Shown here piece by piece: positions 18,225-27,458 of a stretch of 64,000 nt of DNA. Under the pieces are notes generated by a model that did no database searches, was not told the DNA's origin, and was given only the letters and a program-made list of their open reading frames with translations. A program made the translations under genes and the position numbers. The DNA comes from Komagataella phaffii GS115 (taxonomy: Eukaryota; Ascomycota; Pichiomycetes; Pichiales; Pichiaceae). The stretch is from contig NC_012964.1 of assembly GCF_000027005.1 (NCBI RefSeq), positions 1,674,001 through 1,738,000 of the forward strand, in the 5' to 3' direction. Positions within the stretch are counted from its first letter, which is position 1. Each line of letters begins with the position of its first letter.

Positions 18225-20063
18225 TTAATACCGTTTATAGGAATAAAGTGTCTGTGCGGTGCTAGTCGTAAACTTTACAGTCTTATCTTTGTTGAAGACA
18301 TCTCTAAGCTCATTGAACAAGTCCTGCTCGCTAATGTTTAACGTTGATTTTAGTCTCGTAGAGGAACTAAATTTCGAGTCGGATGTTTTGTCGTCGAGTC
18401 GATGCTTTCTAGCCTCCTGGTGTCTATTCGAGTCAATCGTAGAAGAGCAAGATGTCCACTGAGAATCATTAAACGAATCAGTGATAGGAATCTTGAAATA
18501 CAGGTTTCCCAAAAGACACGGCTGAGCTAAAAGTGCAACTATGGAAATTTCGTTGACTGCCTGGGCTATTAGAGGGTTGTCGGTAGGAGACCGTTTCACT
18601 TGCTTTTTAAGGATATCGTAGAACGGCGCTGGGAGCCTTAGATTACGAGAGGTTAGCAGGGAATTCATGCACCAAAACTCTAGCTCGTCCATCCGAAACC
18701 TTGAAAACCTACTGGAAATGGAGCTAGGGATGGTTAGATAAATATGGCCTGAACGACGATCAATAGCTGCATATGCGCTAACAGGCTTTTTGCTTACTGC
18801 ACCACATTGCAACCTCCAGTGCATGATGATATACTCTCGTTTCAATTTGAGGCGACAATCAGGGCAAAGCAAAGACTTGTAAACATCCTCAATTGATGGA
18901 AGGGCATTGAATGGTGGTAGATTGTATAAATTTTCTAATGCTGTTGTGGTTTCAAAAATATCGATGTGTTGATTTGGGTGCCTCACTGAAAAAATTAACT
19001 GCTCTAGTCGAGTTGTATTCAGATGCCTATTAGATGCAAGAAAATGATTCAAACCTTGAGGGTTATCGTGGAAATCTGGGTCTATATACCTAAACTGGCT
19101 TTCTTCTTCTGATTCAGTTTCTGAGCCGGTAAAAGTTTCAGATGTGCTGGATGTATCTTTGTTAGCCATACAGTCTACTGATGCACCAACTCCACTTGCC
19201 TTTGTGAATAGAACTGTAGCCCTGTCAATCATATCAGCCAACGACTTAGCTCCTACGTTCTCCCTGAATAATGTCTTCAATTCGTCCTCAATGGATTTCA
19301 ATAGTTTAGAGCCACTTGTGCTACAGTTTCTTCTGACGCTCAAGTAGTTCCTCTTTTTGGTGTCATACTCCCATAAAAATGCGGTTTGGTCAAAGTCTAT
19401 TGCTTCGCCAACAAATGATATACTGCCATTTGCTTCAGAGTGGTTCTTGCTGAGAAGAATTACACCACTGCATAATCTTTTTTGGAATGGTGAGCTCGTA
19501 AACTTAATTGTCAAAAGAGGATCGTTCTCTGAACATTCGTTCTTATACAAGGTGCCTTGCTTAATAGAAGTGGTGAGATAGTTGTGACAAAGATCCGAAT
19601 CAGATCTAAGACTTTGATATATCTTTCGAATTCCAAAATAGATGCCATAAATTTGTGGCCAATCTGAACTTAGCAAGTTGGGAGAAAATAGATGGTCATG
19701 GTTGCTTTTCCTATGTTGGCAAAAGGATCTGGGGTAGAAATACTTCAAACGTTTTCGGTTCAATCGTAAAGAGCTAGCTTTCTTTTGCCCACTTGCATCC
19801 TTGGAGTATAGTGAAGACGGATTCAAAATAGGTTCCTTAATTGATCTCTTTTTATTAGTAAATTCTTCCCGTAGAAGCCTGAGCAATCTATTTAATGTAT
19901 CATGGCCCAATTTAGAACACTCATCATCACAAGGGTACACATCTTCAGGATCGTAGTCATCAGGGTCAATAGAGTCTTCCTCAAACTCTTCCATTTCTCG
20001 TACAGTTAGCAAATTCTGGCCCTGTCTTCTTATGTAAAACCGTAGGAACTCTGAGACAGACAT
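18225..20063 (-). CDS. Unrecognised 612-aa protein with C2HC zinc-finger-like motif
   Basis: I do not recognise this protein. The N-terminus is predicted helical (FLRFYIRRQGQN, then REMEEFEEDS) and followed by an acidic DDYDPEDVYPCDDEC segment. A basic KRLKYFYPRSFCQHRK patch and a central mixed region come next, then a Ser/Glu-rich linker at about 320-340. At about residues 420-440 a Cys-x2-Cys-x11-His-x4-Cys motif (CPDCRLKLKREY...HWRLQC) looks like a single zinc-binding site. The tail is Ser/Arg-rich. Acidic, basic and zinc-site features suggest a nuclear protein, but that is weak inference. It sits between COX23 and TOM70, where my recollection of S. cerevisiae gene order has no equivalent. 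Confidence 0.8.
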   Translation of the reverse strand: MSVSEFLRFYIRRQGQNLLTVREMEEFEEDSIDPDDYDPEDVYPCDDECSKLGHDTLNRLLRLLREEFTNKKRSIKEPILNPSSLYSKDASGQKKASSLRLNRKRLKYFYPRSFCQHRKSNHDHLFSPNLLSSDWPQIYGIYFGIRKIYQSLRSDSDLCHNYLTTSIKQGTLYKNECSENDPLLTIKFTSSPFQKRLCSGVILLSKNHSEANGSISFVGEAIDFDQTAFLWEYDTKKRNYLSVRRNCSTSGSKLLKSIEDELKTLFRENVGAKSLADMIDRATVLFTKASGVGASVDCMANKDTSSTSETFTGSETESEEESQFRYIDPDFHDNPQGLNHFLASNRHLNTTRLEQLIFSVRHPNQHIDIFETTTALENLYNLPPFNALPSIEDVYKSLLCPDCRLKLKREYIIMHWRLQCGAVSKKPVSAYAAIDRRSGHIYLTIPSSISSRFSRFRMDELEFWCMNSLLTSRNLRLPAPFYDILKKQVKRSPTDNPLIAQAVNEISIVALLAQPCLLGNLYFKIPITDSFNDSQWTSCSSTIDSNRHQEARKHRLDDKTSDSKFSSSTRLKSTLNISEQDLFNELRDVFNKDKTVKFTTSTAQTLYSYKRY

Positions 20064-20299
20064 TTCAAAGGGAAGTCCGCCTGATAGCGATAAGGGTGAG
20101 GCCTAATGGATTGATTAGTAAACGATACTTCTTTCCAAATCACTCTATTCGCGGCCTGCGTACTCAATTGGTCATGTGCCATGCTAGTTACAATAGCAAA
20201 TAGCTTAAAGACTCGATGTGCGAAACCCAGTTCTTCCTCGTTGGTTTTTTATTCAGGAAATATCAACATTTCACCTCTTCTTCAAGTTAGTTCCCCGGA

Positions 20300-22117
20300 A
20301 TGTCAGATCAGTCTTTTTGGAATTCGACAGTCAAATTTGTCAGCTCTCATAAAGCGGTCATTACATTGACTACAATAGCAGGTGCTTCCACCTTAGCTTA
20401 CCTTTATTACGCCACAAATGCCACTTCGAAACCTGATTCTTCCGCCACTGGCTCCTCCAAGAACAAGAAGAAGAAGAGCAAGAAGCAAACAGCCCCAGAA
20501 ACATCAAATGCTGATGCTCCTTACCCAGTTGACAACGAAGGCAAACCTCAAATCAATGAGGAAATTATTGGCCGCCTAACAGAAGACGAGAAAAACACCT
20601 GGGCTCAATCTTTAAAGGAAACCGGAAACCGAGCATTCAAGTCAGACGACTACGAGACCGCTCTGGAATACTATAATCTTGCCCTGTTGTGCAAAAAGGA
20701 TCCAGCTTTTTATTCAAATAGCTCAGCTTGTTGGGCCTGTTTGGGAGACAACCAAAAGGTTATTGAGTTCAGCACTAAGGCATTGGAATTGAAACCGGAC
20801 TATGCAAAATGCTTGATGAGAAGAGCTGCTGCTTATGAAAAGATTGAAGAGTATGAGAAAGCCCTTTATGATCTAACTGTCCTAACCATCTATGAGAGTA
20901 CCATTGCTGATAAATCTATACAGTCCATGTTAGAGCGTATATTAACCAAACAAGCTAACTATGTTATGGAGAAGCAATTGAAAGATTTTGTACCTCAATT
21001 ACCTTCAGCTTCTTCTATTGCTTCCCTTCTGGGTTCTTTTACTGAGGATTCTGTTTCTGATGTCTTTGGAACCGAGATTCCAGAGGATGGATCTGGTGAC
21101 AAATTTTTGTATGAAGCTTTGCAAGATTTTAAGACTGCCACTGCCGACTCGTATGAGCATGCGGATGTTGCGTTGAACCAAGCTGTGTCTAAGTACGCTG
21201 ATGTTACTGTTTCTAGCGATGAGACTACGAAGAGAAGAGCTGCTATGGCCTATGAGTACCTGGGTCAGTTTTATTTCCTTAAGAATGTGACTGCTGTTGC
21301 TCAAGAGCACTTGAAAAGAGCTATCGAATTAAGTCCAAGACCAAGATCTCATGTTATTTTGGCTTTGACTTATATTGATAAGGACTTACTTAACGAGGCC
21401 GAAGTAGAGTTTCAAAAGGCTATGGCCATCAACGCCAATGATCCCGACATCTATTACCAGAGAGGACAACTTAGCTACTTGAGAGGAGATCTTGCCAATG
21501 CATCTGAAAACTTTGAAACATGCAAACGTCTGAATCCTAAGAATGTTTATGCTTATATTCAACTTGCATGTATCTCATATAGAGAGGGTAAGATCGAAGA
21601 AGCTGTTGAAAGATTTGTTCAAGCTAAGAGGACCTTTCCTACTTCTCCTGAAGTTCCAAACTACTACGGTGAGATTCTGGTTGACAAGAACGATACAGAG
21701 GATGCTATCAAACAGTTTGATATTGCCATTAAATTGCAAAGGTCACTTTCAACGGTCAGTATTGGAGCTCTTGGTATCCTGAACAAGGCCACGATTCTTG
21801 CTCGTAGGAATGAATTCCCTCAAGCTATTGAATTGCTAGAGGAAGCTATTCAAGTTGATCCTAAATCAGAGTTGGCAGCCGTTCAACTTGCTCAAATTAA
21901 GCTTCAACTCAACCAAGCCGAAGAGGCAATTGTTTTGTTTGAGAAGACTGCTAAACTTGCAAGATCTCCAGAAGAGAAGCAACATGCTATCTCCTTTGCT
22001 GAAGCTGCCAAGATCCAAGCAAGGGTGAAAAAAGATCCAGCTCTTAGTAAGAGAGTTGAAGAAATAATTGCTCAAGCCCAAGGTCACCAGAATGAAGCTA
22101 CTGCCGCTTCTGCTTAA
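20300..22117 (+). CDS. TOM70: Mitochondrial import receptor TOM70
   Basis: The 605-residue protein has a short N-terminal segment, a transmembrane anchor at about residues 19-38 and a Lys-rich linker. From about residue 95 on it has TPR repeats, for example ETGNRAFKSDDYETALEYYNLAL and later NPKNVYAYIQLACISYREGKIEEA. Tom70 is the outer-membrane receptor for hydrophobic preproteins such as metabolite carriers; its N-terminal TPRs bind Hsp70/Hsp90 and the C-terminal ones bind substrate. S. cerevisiae has duplicates TOM70 and TOM71; this is the single unduplicated copy. It lies on the same segment as TOM22. Confidence 0.95.
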   Translation: MSDQSFWNSTVKFVSSHKAVITLTTIAGASTLAYLYYATNATSKPDSSATGSSKNKKKKSKKQTAPETSNADAPYPVDNEGKPQINEEIIGRLTEDEKNTWAQSLKETGNRAFKSDDYETALEYYNLALLCKKDPAFYSNSSACWACLGDNQKVIEFSTKALELKPDYAKCLMRRAAAYEKIEEYEKALYDLTVLTIYESTIADKSIQSMLERILTKQANYVMEKQLKDFVPQLPSASSIASLLGSFTEDSVSDVFGTEIPEDGSGDKFLYEALQDFKTATADSYEHADVALNQAVSKYADVTVSSDETTKRRAAMAYEYLGQFYFLKNVTAVAQEHLKRAIELSPRPRSHVILALTYIDKDLLNEAEVEFQKAMAINANDPDIYYQRGQLSYLRGDLANASENFETCKRLNPKNVYAYIQLACISYREGKIEEAVERFVQAKRTFPTSPEVPNYYGEILVDKNDTEDAIKQFDIAIKLQRSLSTVSIGALGILNKATILARRNEFPQAIELLEEAIQVDPKSELAAVQLAQIKLQLNQAEEAIVLFEKTAKLARSPEEKQHAISFAEAAKIQARVKKDPALSKRVEEIIAQAQGHQNEATAASA

Positions 22118-22267
22118 CCTCCTCCTATGTAAATAGAGTTATATATGTATACTGTTAATAATGGTTAACATAGTTTGACATACATAGTTCGCGATTACAT
22201 ACTTGACATACTAAGCATGAAATATGATACTATTCACAAGTTACGAACGAGTAGTTGATGGTAGTAC

Positions 22268-22765
22268 ATGTCAAATAGATTTGTGCAGGCAGGGCAGATA
22301 GATTCAGAAACATTTCAAAAACAAATTGAAAGGGAAAATGAAGAGTCTGCAAAGCATGCTGAAGAACAACGTCAAAGAGAGGGAAAGACTTTAGTTCAGC
22401 AACTGGAGAAGCACAAGTTGGAAAAATATCAAGAATACCAACAACAGCTAGAACATACCAATTCTGCCTACAGGCTTAATGAAAAAGATTCTACGTTTTA
22501 CAATGAACTACAACGAAAACAAAAGGAGCAAGAATCCATAAAGGCCCGCTTTCTCGGGCAACGAGTAGAAGAGTATCGAAAGCTAAAAGATATGGGTCCA
22601 AACCTAAATGCAATGCAACATTTAAAGGTCTCCAGCCTTATCACTTCTGCCAAAACTAAACCTACGCTTAAGAAAAGAAAGTTAGACAATTCTTCAAGAG
22701 GAAATATAGTGGGGTACAGTAGTTCTGATGATGACGAGGACGAGAAAGCCCATGAAGATATATGA
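22268..22765 (+). CDS. FYV6: Splicing factor FYV6 (FAM192A/PSME3IP1 family)
   Basis: The 165-residue protein is mostly charged helix. The N-terminal block (RFVQAGQID, then TLVQQLEKHKLEKYQEYQQQLEHTNSAYRL and DSTFYNEL) matches the NIP30/FAM192A N-terminal domain. A basic KKRKLD signal and an acidic Ser-Asp tail follow. Yeast Fyv6 is a similar size and acts in the second step of pre-mRNA splicing, affecting 3' splice-site choice. The ATG at 22268 directly precedes the conserved block. The position next to MRP35/TOM70 agrees with the chromosome XIV relationship. Confidence 0.8.
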   Translation: MSNRFVQAGQIDSETFQKQIERENEESAKHAEEQRQREGKTLVQQLEKHKLEKYQEYQQQLEHTNSAYRLNEKDSTFYNELQRKQKEQESIKARFLGQRVEEYRKLKDMGPNLNAMQHLKVSSLITSAKTKPTLKKRKLDNSSRGNIVGYSSSDDDEDEKAHEDI

Positions 22766-23069
22766 CCAGAATAATTTACTCAGCTTGTTGTAACTCGACT
22801 GATTGATTCAATATGTAGTGGCCACTTTTGAATACCATCACGCGTCACAGTTCACGTTTCAAAAATTTTACAAAATTGAAGTTGATATTTTCCAGAAGCG
22901 TACTTCAAATACAGGGTTTTTTGTAGCATATATTTCTTTTTTTTTCAGTGATTGTATTATTTAACTATGGTTAGTACTCTCATAAGTCACCACATATTGA
23001 AGTATTGAATCCGTAAGTTAGTAAATTACAAGTTCTGAGCAAGGGTTGATAGTAGCATAGTCTCATTAT
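22766..23069. other. Spacer FYV6 to MRP35
   Basis: The 304 bp are AT-rich. They include AAAAATTTT at 22861-22869, like the ribosome-biogenesis RRPE element, and a pyrimidine tract ending in CAG near 22949. That tract could be a 3' splice site, but I could not pair it with a convincing upstream exon. Confidence 0.35.
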
Positions 23070-23453
23070 ATGTCGCGAACAGTAGCTAGAAAATATAATA
23101 GAATGAACTGTATCGAATATCTTCCATTTCAACTTTTCACCTCTTTGGACATGTTTCACATATTGTTTAACAAGACCCCGATGACAGGTCGGATGGCTCT
23201 TTCCGCCTCCACAATTTCACATTCTTCTCCGGTCCTTACAATTACTCGAAACTTGCTGAAGACTCACCGGGCAACTTATAAGAGATGGAGAAAAACAGGC
23301 AATGGATACAAGAGAGGTCTCTCTGGAAGAAAACATGGCAATGCTGGGTGGTCTAACCGAGTGTTGGGAAAGCTGGTTGGTACGTGTCAGGCAACGTCTA
23401 GAGGAGCAGGTAATCAAAAAGCTAGATTAGCTAAACTCTTGCCCAATCTATAG
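23070..23453 (+). CDS. MRP35: Mitochondrial large-subunit ribosomal protein bL35m (MRP35)
   Basis: The C-terminal half carries the bL35 signature LLKTHRATYKRWRKTGNG followed by YKRGLSGRKHGNAGW, typical of fungal mitochondrial bL35. It lies within the large subunit of the mitoribosome. The longest form is 127 residues. The first 37 residues are not presequence-like, so the ATGs at 23181 or 23193, which open a Ser/Thr-rich segment with few charges, may be the true start. Yeast YNL122C is of similar size and also sits beside NMA111 and TOM70. Confidence 0.85.
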   Translation: MSRTVARKYNRMNCIEYLPFQLFTSLDMFHILFNKTPMTGRMALSASTISHSSPVLTITRNLLKTHRATYKRWRKTGNGYKRGLSGRKHGNAGWSNRVLGKLVGTCQATSRGAGNQKARLAKLLPNL

Positions 23454-23515
23454 GGAGTCGCTACGTGTATATATTAGAGACAATGAATGAAGTCAATTAG
23501 TATTTATGACTGTAT

Positions 23516-26452
23516 TCAGTTTAATTCAAGACGAACTGGCCCGTCCTTTGTAAAATCTATTTCTATCCATTTGTCCTCAGCTTCATCTTTCCGAATCACC
23601 GACGTTGGAAAATAGTGATAATTAGTTTTCAGTGTTAATGCTGAAGGAATGTTGTCAAATGAGACTAGACGCAACTTACAATAAGTGTTGTCTGGGATTC
23701 CACGAACGACATTGATAAACGCTTCAAGATCAGGAGTCTCTTGCTCATTTACATGTGTCACAAATTGTGTAGAATTTAAACCGTACTGGGTAGCTGGTGA
23801 TCCTTGATTTCTGCTCATGATATAAATTGAGGAAGGCAAATTCTTCATAACCTGGCGCACGGACTGGTGAGGGGGCTGTAATAACGCACCAGACCAATAA
23901 ACTAGATGGGATGTGTTGAACTTTTCCGTCGAAACGGTGGGAACGGTCACCTTTATAATTTGTTTTTTTCTTAGAATTTCAACTTGCAGCTCAGTTTGAG
24001 TATACATGTCGTCAAGGTCAGCCATTTTGTTCACGGCATGTCCATTTAGAGACAATACAATATCACCAACTTTTAAAGGCGAAGCTTCCATTCCAATGGC
24101 TGGGGTACTGGTTCTTAAAACGGTAAAAAATTGAGGTCTCTCAACATCTTTTCGTGATTCTACTCTTTCGATCCATGCTTCTGGAACCCCTCTCAACCGG
24201 GCTTGAATTACAGGTAAAGCGTAAAATTCACTATCAATAATACGCAAGTCAGTTAAATGCCCTTCGTTTGCTATGCATCGGGACACAATTTGATTGATAT
24301 GACTGGTATCGAATCCCATTCCGAATACACGATCGTAGCCCTCATCGGTCACCGATCCTAGATATGTTAACCATAATGCACGTATAGTTCCATCCTCATC
24401 AGCGAGTACACCTGAGGGTGCAGGATTGGCAACACTTGAGTCAACTTGAATACCTTCAAAGTTACATGCCCTATAACGGGGACTCAATGGATTGATAGGC
24501 ACATTCAGTACTGGTATATCGCTGACCTTTGTGATATCTGAAACAGCTCTCATATTTTGATTGAATCCAACAAAGACGACTTTGTCACCCCTTTTCAGAG
24601 GGTTCGAAGAAAAATTGGGAGTCAAAACGTCAGCCTCCACTAAGCTTGGGTCATACTTAACGATTGCATAGTTGTGCAAAGGATGCAAAAATTTAACCTT
24701 TGCAGGTACAATGATCGACTCGGCAACAGTGACGAATACTTCGATGAGATCGTGTGGTACGACCTTACGTGAAATGATGACATATCCATTTTCAGCGCTA
24801 GCAATTACACCATATCCTCTTGAGGTATTGTCTTTGTACCCATCCATCACTAACGGGAAGTGAGCAGTAACAAGTACCATACTGTGACCTAGTTTGGAAC
24901 ACCCCGGTTTCTCTGTGGGAATATCAATGAATTTAGCATGCAAGGGTCTCAGTGGTTTGGGAGGTAGAGGTTTTTCTTGAAGATTAGTAAAATCCCACAA
25001 ACCAGTCTCATCGTTTCTAGTTGCCAGCCTGAATTCAGAGTACCAGTGTCGATCAATGTACACAACGCTTTCTTCAATAGTATGAAGGTCGGAAATATGC
25101 CTGAAACTAATTTGAACTCGAGAGCAGTCGGGAATAGACTTGAGAACCTCGATAAAGGTATCTAAGTCGGGTGTATCTTTGTGATCTAAGGAGTCAATTA
25201 TCCAACCACACCTATCTCTCGTGTCTAATGTGAAGCTTCCTGATGCTCTATTAGCAAACACACCTCTTACTGGAATAGCATACAAGCGTGCCATTTGGTA
25301 ACTAAGATCATTAAAGGAGGCACCACAAACTTCCAAATACCTAGCTGGAGTGATCGCATGTAAGTCATTGACAGGAATAGTAAAATGAAGATCCTTCCCG
25401 TTTCTATCAACCACTAGTTCGACTGTTTGTCCTACAGAAGAATCAAGTACTTCATCTACTTTGACAAATGAAGAGACTAGTTCACCATTAATGGAGATCA
25501 ACGTATCCCCCTCTCTTAAAGACCCATCGGCCGGACCCTCTGGAAGGACAACTTCTGCTACAAGTAATCCGTGAATAGAAGGAAACTTATCTCGCATTGT
25601 CTTCTCATTATCAGAACGAATACCCAATCTTCTACATTCATCGAATGGTCTCAATATCCATTGAACTTGTATGGTGCCTCTTGAAATTGGCTCACCGTTT
25701 TGGATGCATCTAAGAGCACGTAAAGCTCTATAAACTGGAAAAAAAAAGTCAGTAGATGATTCCGTAGATCCTCCAGCTTGAAGAGCAACTGCATATCCGT
25801 CGATGTCCACTACTGGGGAACCAGATGAGCCCCCAGTTGCACTGGCAGCTGCCTGAATATACTCGGTATTAAAATCGTTATAAGTAAGTGATCCATATTC
25901 AGGAGCGTTCCTGTCTAATCTGGAAATAAAACCACTTAAAATTGACAACTTTTCACCAGCGTCGTTTCCTACCACTCTAATTTCGCACCCGACTTTTGCT
26001 AAGTCTGGTCTGAGAGTTAATTCTGATACTTTCATATATTTTATGTTCTTGGGTTCAAACTGTAATACACCAAAATCGTGCACTGGATCTCTGTAAATAG
26101 GCTTCACATCACATTCTTCGTGATTGTCAAACACAGCATAGCCTACGAAAGGTCCGGGTCCAACAACATGTCTATTGGTTAAGATGTATCCATTGACACT
26201 ATCGACCACAAATCCAGTTGCTTGACTGACCACTGCGTCTTCAGTATCAAAAGACGCCACCTGACAAAAGTGAATACTAACCACAGATTGCACAACCTTT
26301 TCTATAGTAGTTTGCCATGATTGGTTTGAAGAGCCATTTGCAACGTAAGGAATGCTATTCAATTTAATTTCTTGTTCATGGTCACTAGTGTTAAAATTAT
26401 CAGAATCGGAAAGTTCATCGGTCCGTCTTTTCTTGGAGACATGTTGTGTCAT
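23516..26452 (-). CDS. NMA111: HtrA-like nuclear serine protease NMA111
   Basis: The 978-residue protein has duplicated protease-like and PDZ modules, as in yeast Nma111. The catalytic triad is His95 (TNRHVVG), Asp126 (HDFG) and Ser210 (GGSSGSPV) in this numbering. The KKRR near the N-terminus is a likely nuclear signal. Nma111 cleaves the apoptosis inhibitor Bir1 and acts in stress survival. The frame also has an ATG at 26557, but that extension reads through an A-tract into a Phe run. The start at 26452 (MTQHVSKKRR) matches the family. It is divergent from NUYM. Confidence 0.93.
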   Translation of the reverse strand: MTQHVSKKRRTDELSDSDNFNTSDHEQEIKLNSIPYVANGSSNQSWQTTIEKVVQSVVSIHFCQVASFDTEDAVVSQATGFVVDSVNGYILTNRHVVGPGPFVGYAVFDNHEECDVKPIYRDPVHDFGVLQFEPKNIKYMKVSELTLRPDLAKVGCEIRVVGNDAGEKLSILSGFISRLDRNAPEYGSLTYNDFNTEYIQAAASATGGSSGSPVVDIDGYAVALQAGGSTESSTDFFFPVYRALRALRCIQNGEPISRGTIQVQWILRPFDECRRLGIRSDNEKTMRDKFPSIHGLLVAEVVLPEGPADGSLREGDTLISINGELVSSFVKVDEVLDSSVGQTVELVVDRNGKDLHFTIPVNDLHAITPARYLEVCGASFNDLSYQMARLYAIPVRGVFANRASGSFTLDTRDRCGWIIDSLDHKDTPDLDTFIEVLKSIPDCSRVQISFRHISDLHTIEESVVYIDRHWYSEFRLATRNDETGLWDFTNLQEKPLPPKPLRPLHAKFIDIPTEKPGCSKLGHSMVLVTAHFPLVMDGYKDNTSRGYGVIASAENGYVIISRKVVPHDLIEVFVTVAESIIVPAKVKFLHPLHNYAIVKYDPSLVEADVLTPNFSSNPLKRGDKVVFVGFNQNMRAVSDITKVSDIPVLNVPINPLSPRYRACNFEGIQVDSSVANPAPSGVLADEDGTIRALWLTYLGSVTDEGYDRVFGMGFDTSHINQIVSRCIANEGHLTDLRIIDSEFYALPVIQARLRGVPEAWIERVESRKDVERPQFFTVLRTSTPAIGMEASPLKVGDIVLSLNGHAVNKMADLDDMYTQTELQVEILRKKQIIKVTVPTVSTEKFNTSHLVYWSGALLQPPHQSVRQVMKNLPSSIYIMSRNQGSPATQYGLNSTQFVTHVNEQETPDLEAFINVVRGIPDNTYCKLRLVSFDNIPSALTLKTNYHYFPTSVIRKDEAEDKWIEIDFTKDGPVRLELN

Positions 26453-26654
26453 GTGAGTAGTTACTATATCAAGCGGAGCCAAAGTTAAGACCTCCCTGTA
26501 ATGAGTAACTTGCAAATCTTGATTTGGAGTGAAAAAAAAAAAAATCATTTCGAGCATACCAATCTTAGCTTATGTCATCATGGTTTTTGAAGTCGCGAGC
26601 CAATGGTTATAATCCAATCTCCAACTTCTACGAAGTTGTAACGTCCATCACAAA

Positions 26655-27134
26655 ATGTTGAGAAGTTTGCTGAAAGTACAAGTAAGAGGGTTCTCGTGTG
26701 GCCGTGTTGTATCAGCTGCCAAGAATACCAATATTACTCCCGCAATAAATGAAGGCCATACAGACTTAGCAAAGGAGTTGGTTAGTGGGGCTCCCAAAGA
26801 ACTTATTACCGAGAGAGTGGCCAGGATTTACCAAGAAGCCAAAGCTGCCACCCAGAGTGGTCAGCACAATACTGAAACGTGGAAAATAGACTGGGATATC
26901 CTGAATAAAGGAAACAGATGGGAAAATGACTTAATGGGTTACCAGTCCTCCTCTGACTACATGCAAGGAACTATCTTGAAGTTTGATACTAGAGAAGGAG
27001 CTATCCGTTTCGCTAAAGGACAAGGCTGGGACTACTATATTCAAGAACCCAAAGTTAGACGGTTTGTAAAGAAGGATTACTCTGCCAACTTTTACCACTC
27101 TAAAGGGCCATTGAAGCATATCCGAACTAAGTAG
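26655..27134 (+). CDS. NUYM: Respiratory complex I accessory subunit NDUFS4/NUYM (18 kDa, AQDQ)
   Basis: The 159-residue protein starts with an Arg-containing mitochondrial presequence ([14 protein letters not shown]). It then carries the NDUFS4 core: [59 protein letters not shown] and a closing LKHIRTK. NDUFS4 sits at the peripheral arm of NADH:ubiquinone oxidoreductase and stabilises the N-module. Saccharomyces and Kluyveromyces lack complex I, so the gene is informative about the organism. Confidence 0.94.
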
Positions 27135-27458
27135 ATTGTTTAAAGAATTACTAATTATGGTAAACATTGGATATGTTTGACTACTGGATGAATGGGAGGT
27201 TCACTGGTTGTCAGCCCTAACACCTTTGGTGGAATGAGTAAGTACAGGTCGTAATTCTAGACTTGAGTATCTTCCATATTTGGATTACGTAATGGAACAG
27301 GTCTGCTCTTTCACTGCAAATGCTACGTTCTTCCAGAAGAATCACAGAGGTTATCTCATATTCGTCATTAGTGGTTTACTTCGTCTAATATCTGTCACAA
27401 TTAAGAGTACAATCTCATTCAAGAACTTAAGATTTCAATTAACTAGGGGGCGACATCT
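27135..27458. other. Spacer NUYM to RNase III-like gene
   Basis: The 324-bp stretch has no ATG-initiated conserved ORF. It is AT-rich, and I see no RNA gene or repeat. Confidence 0.5.

Noticed and set aside
22920..22950. Pyrimidine tract ending in CAG as 3' splice site for an extra MRP35 exon
   Set aside because: No upstream exon with a good 5' splice site and in-phase ATG was found.
26453..26557. N-terminal extension of NMA111 through an A-tract
   Set aside because: The extension reads as a Phe run from poly-A and is not expected in Nma111; the ATG at 26452 matches the family.
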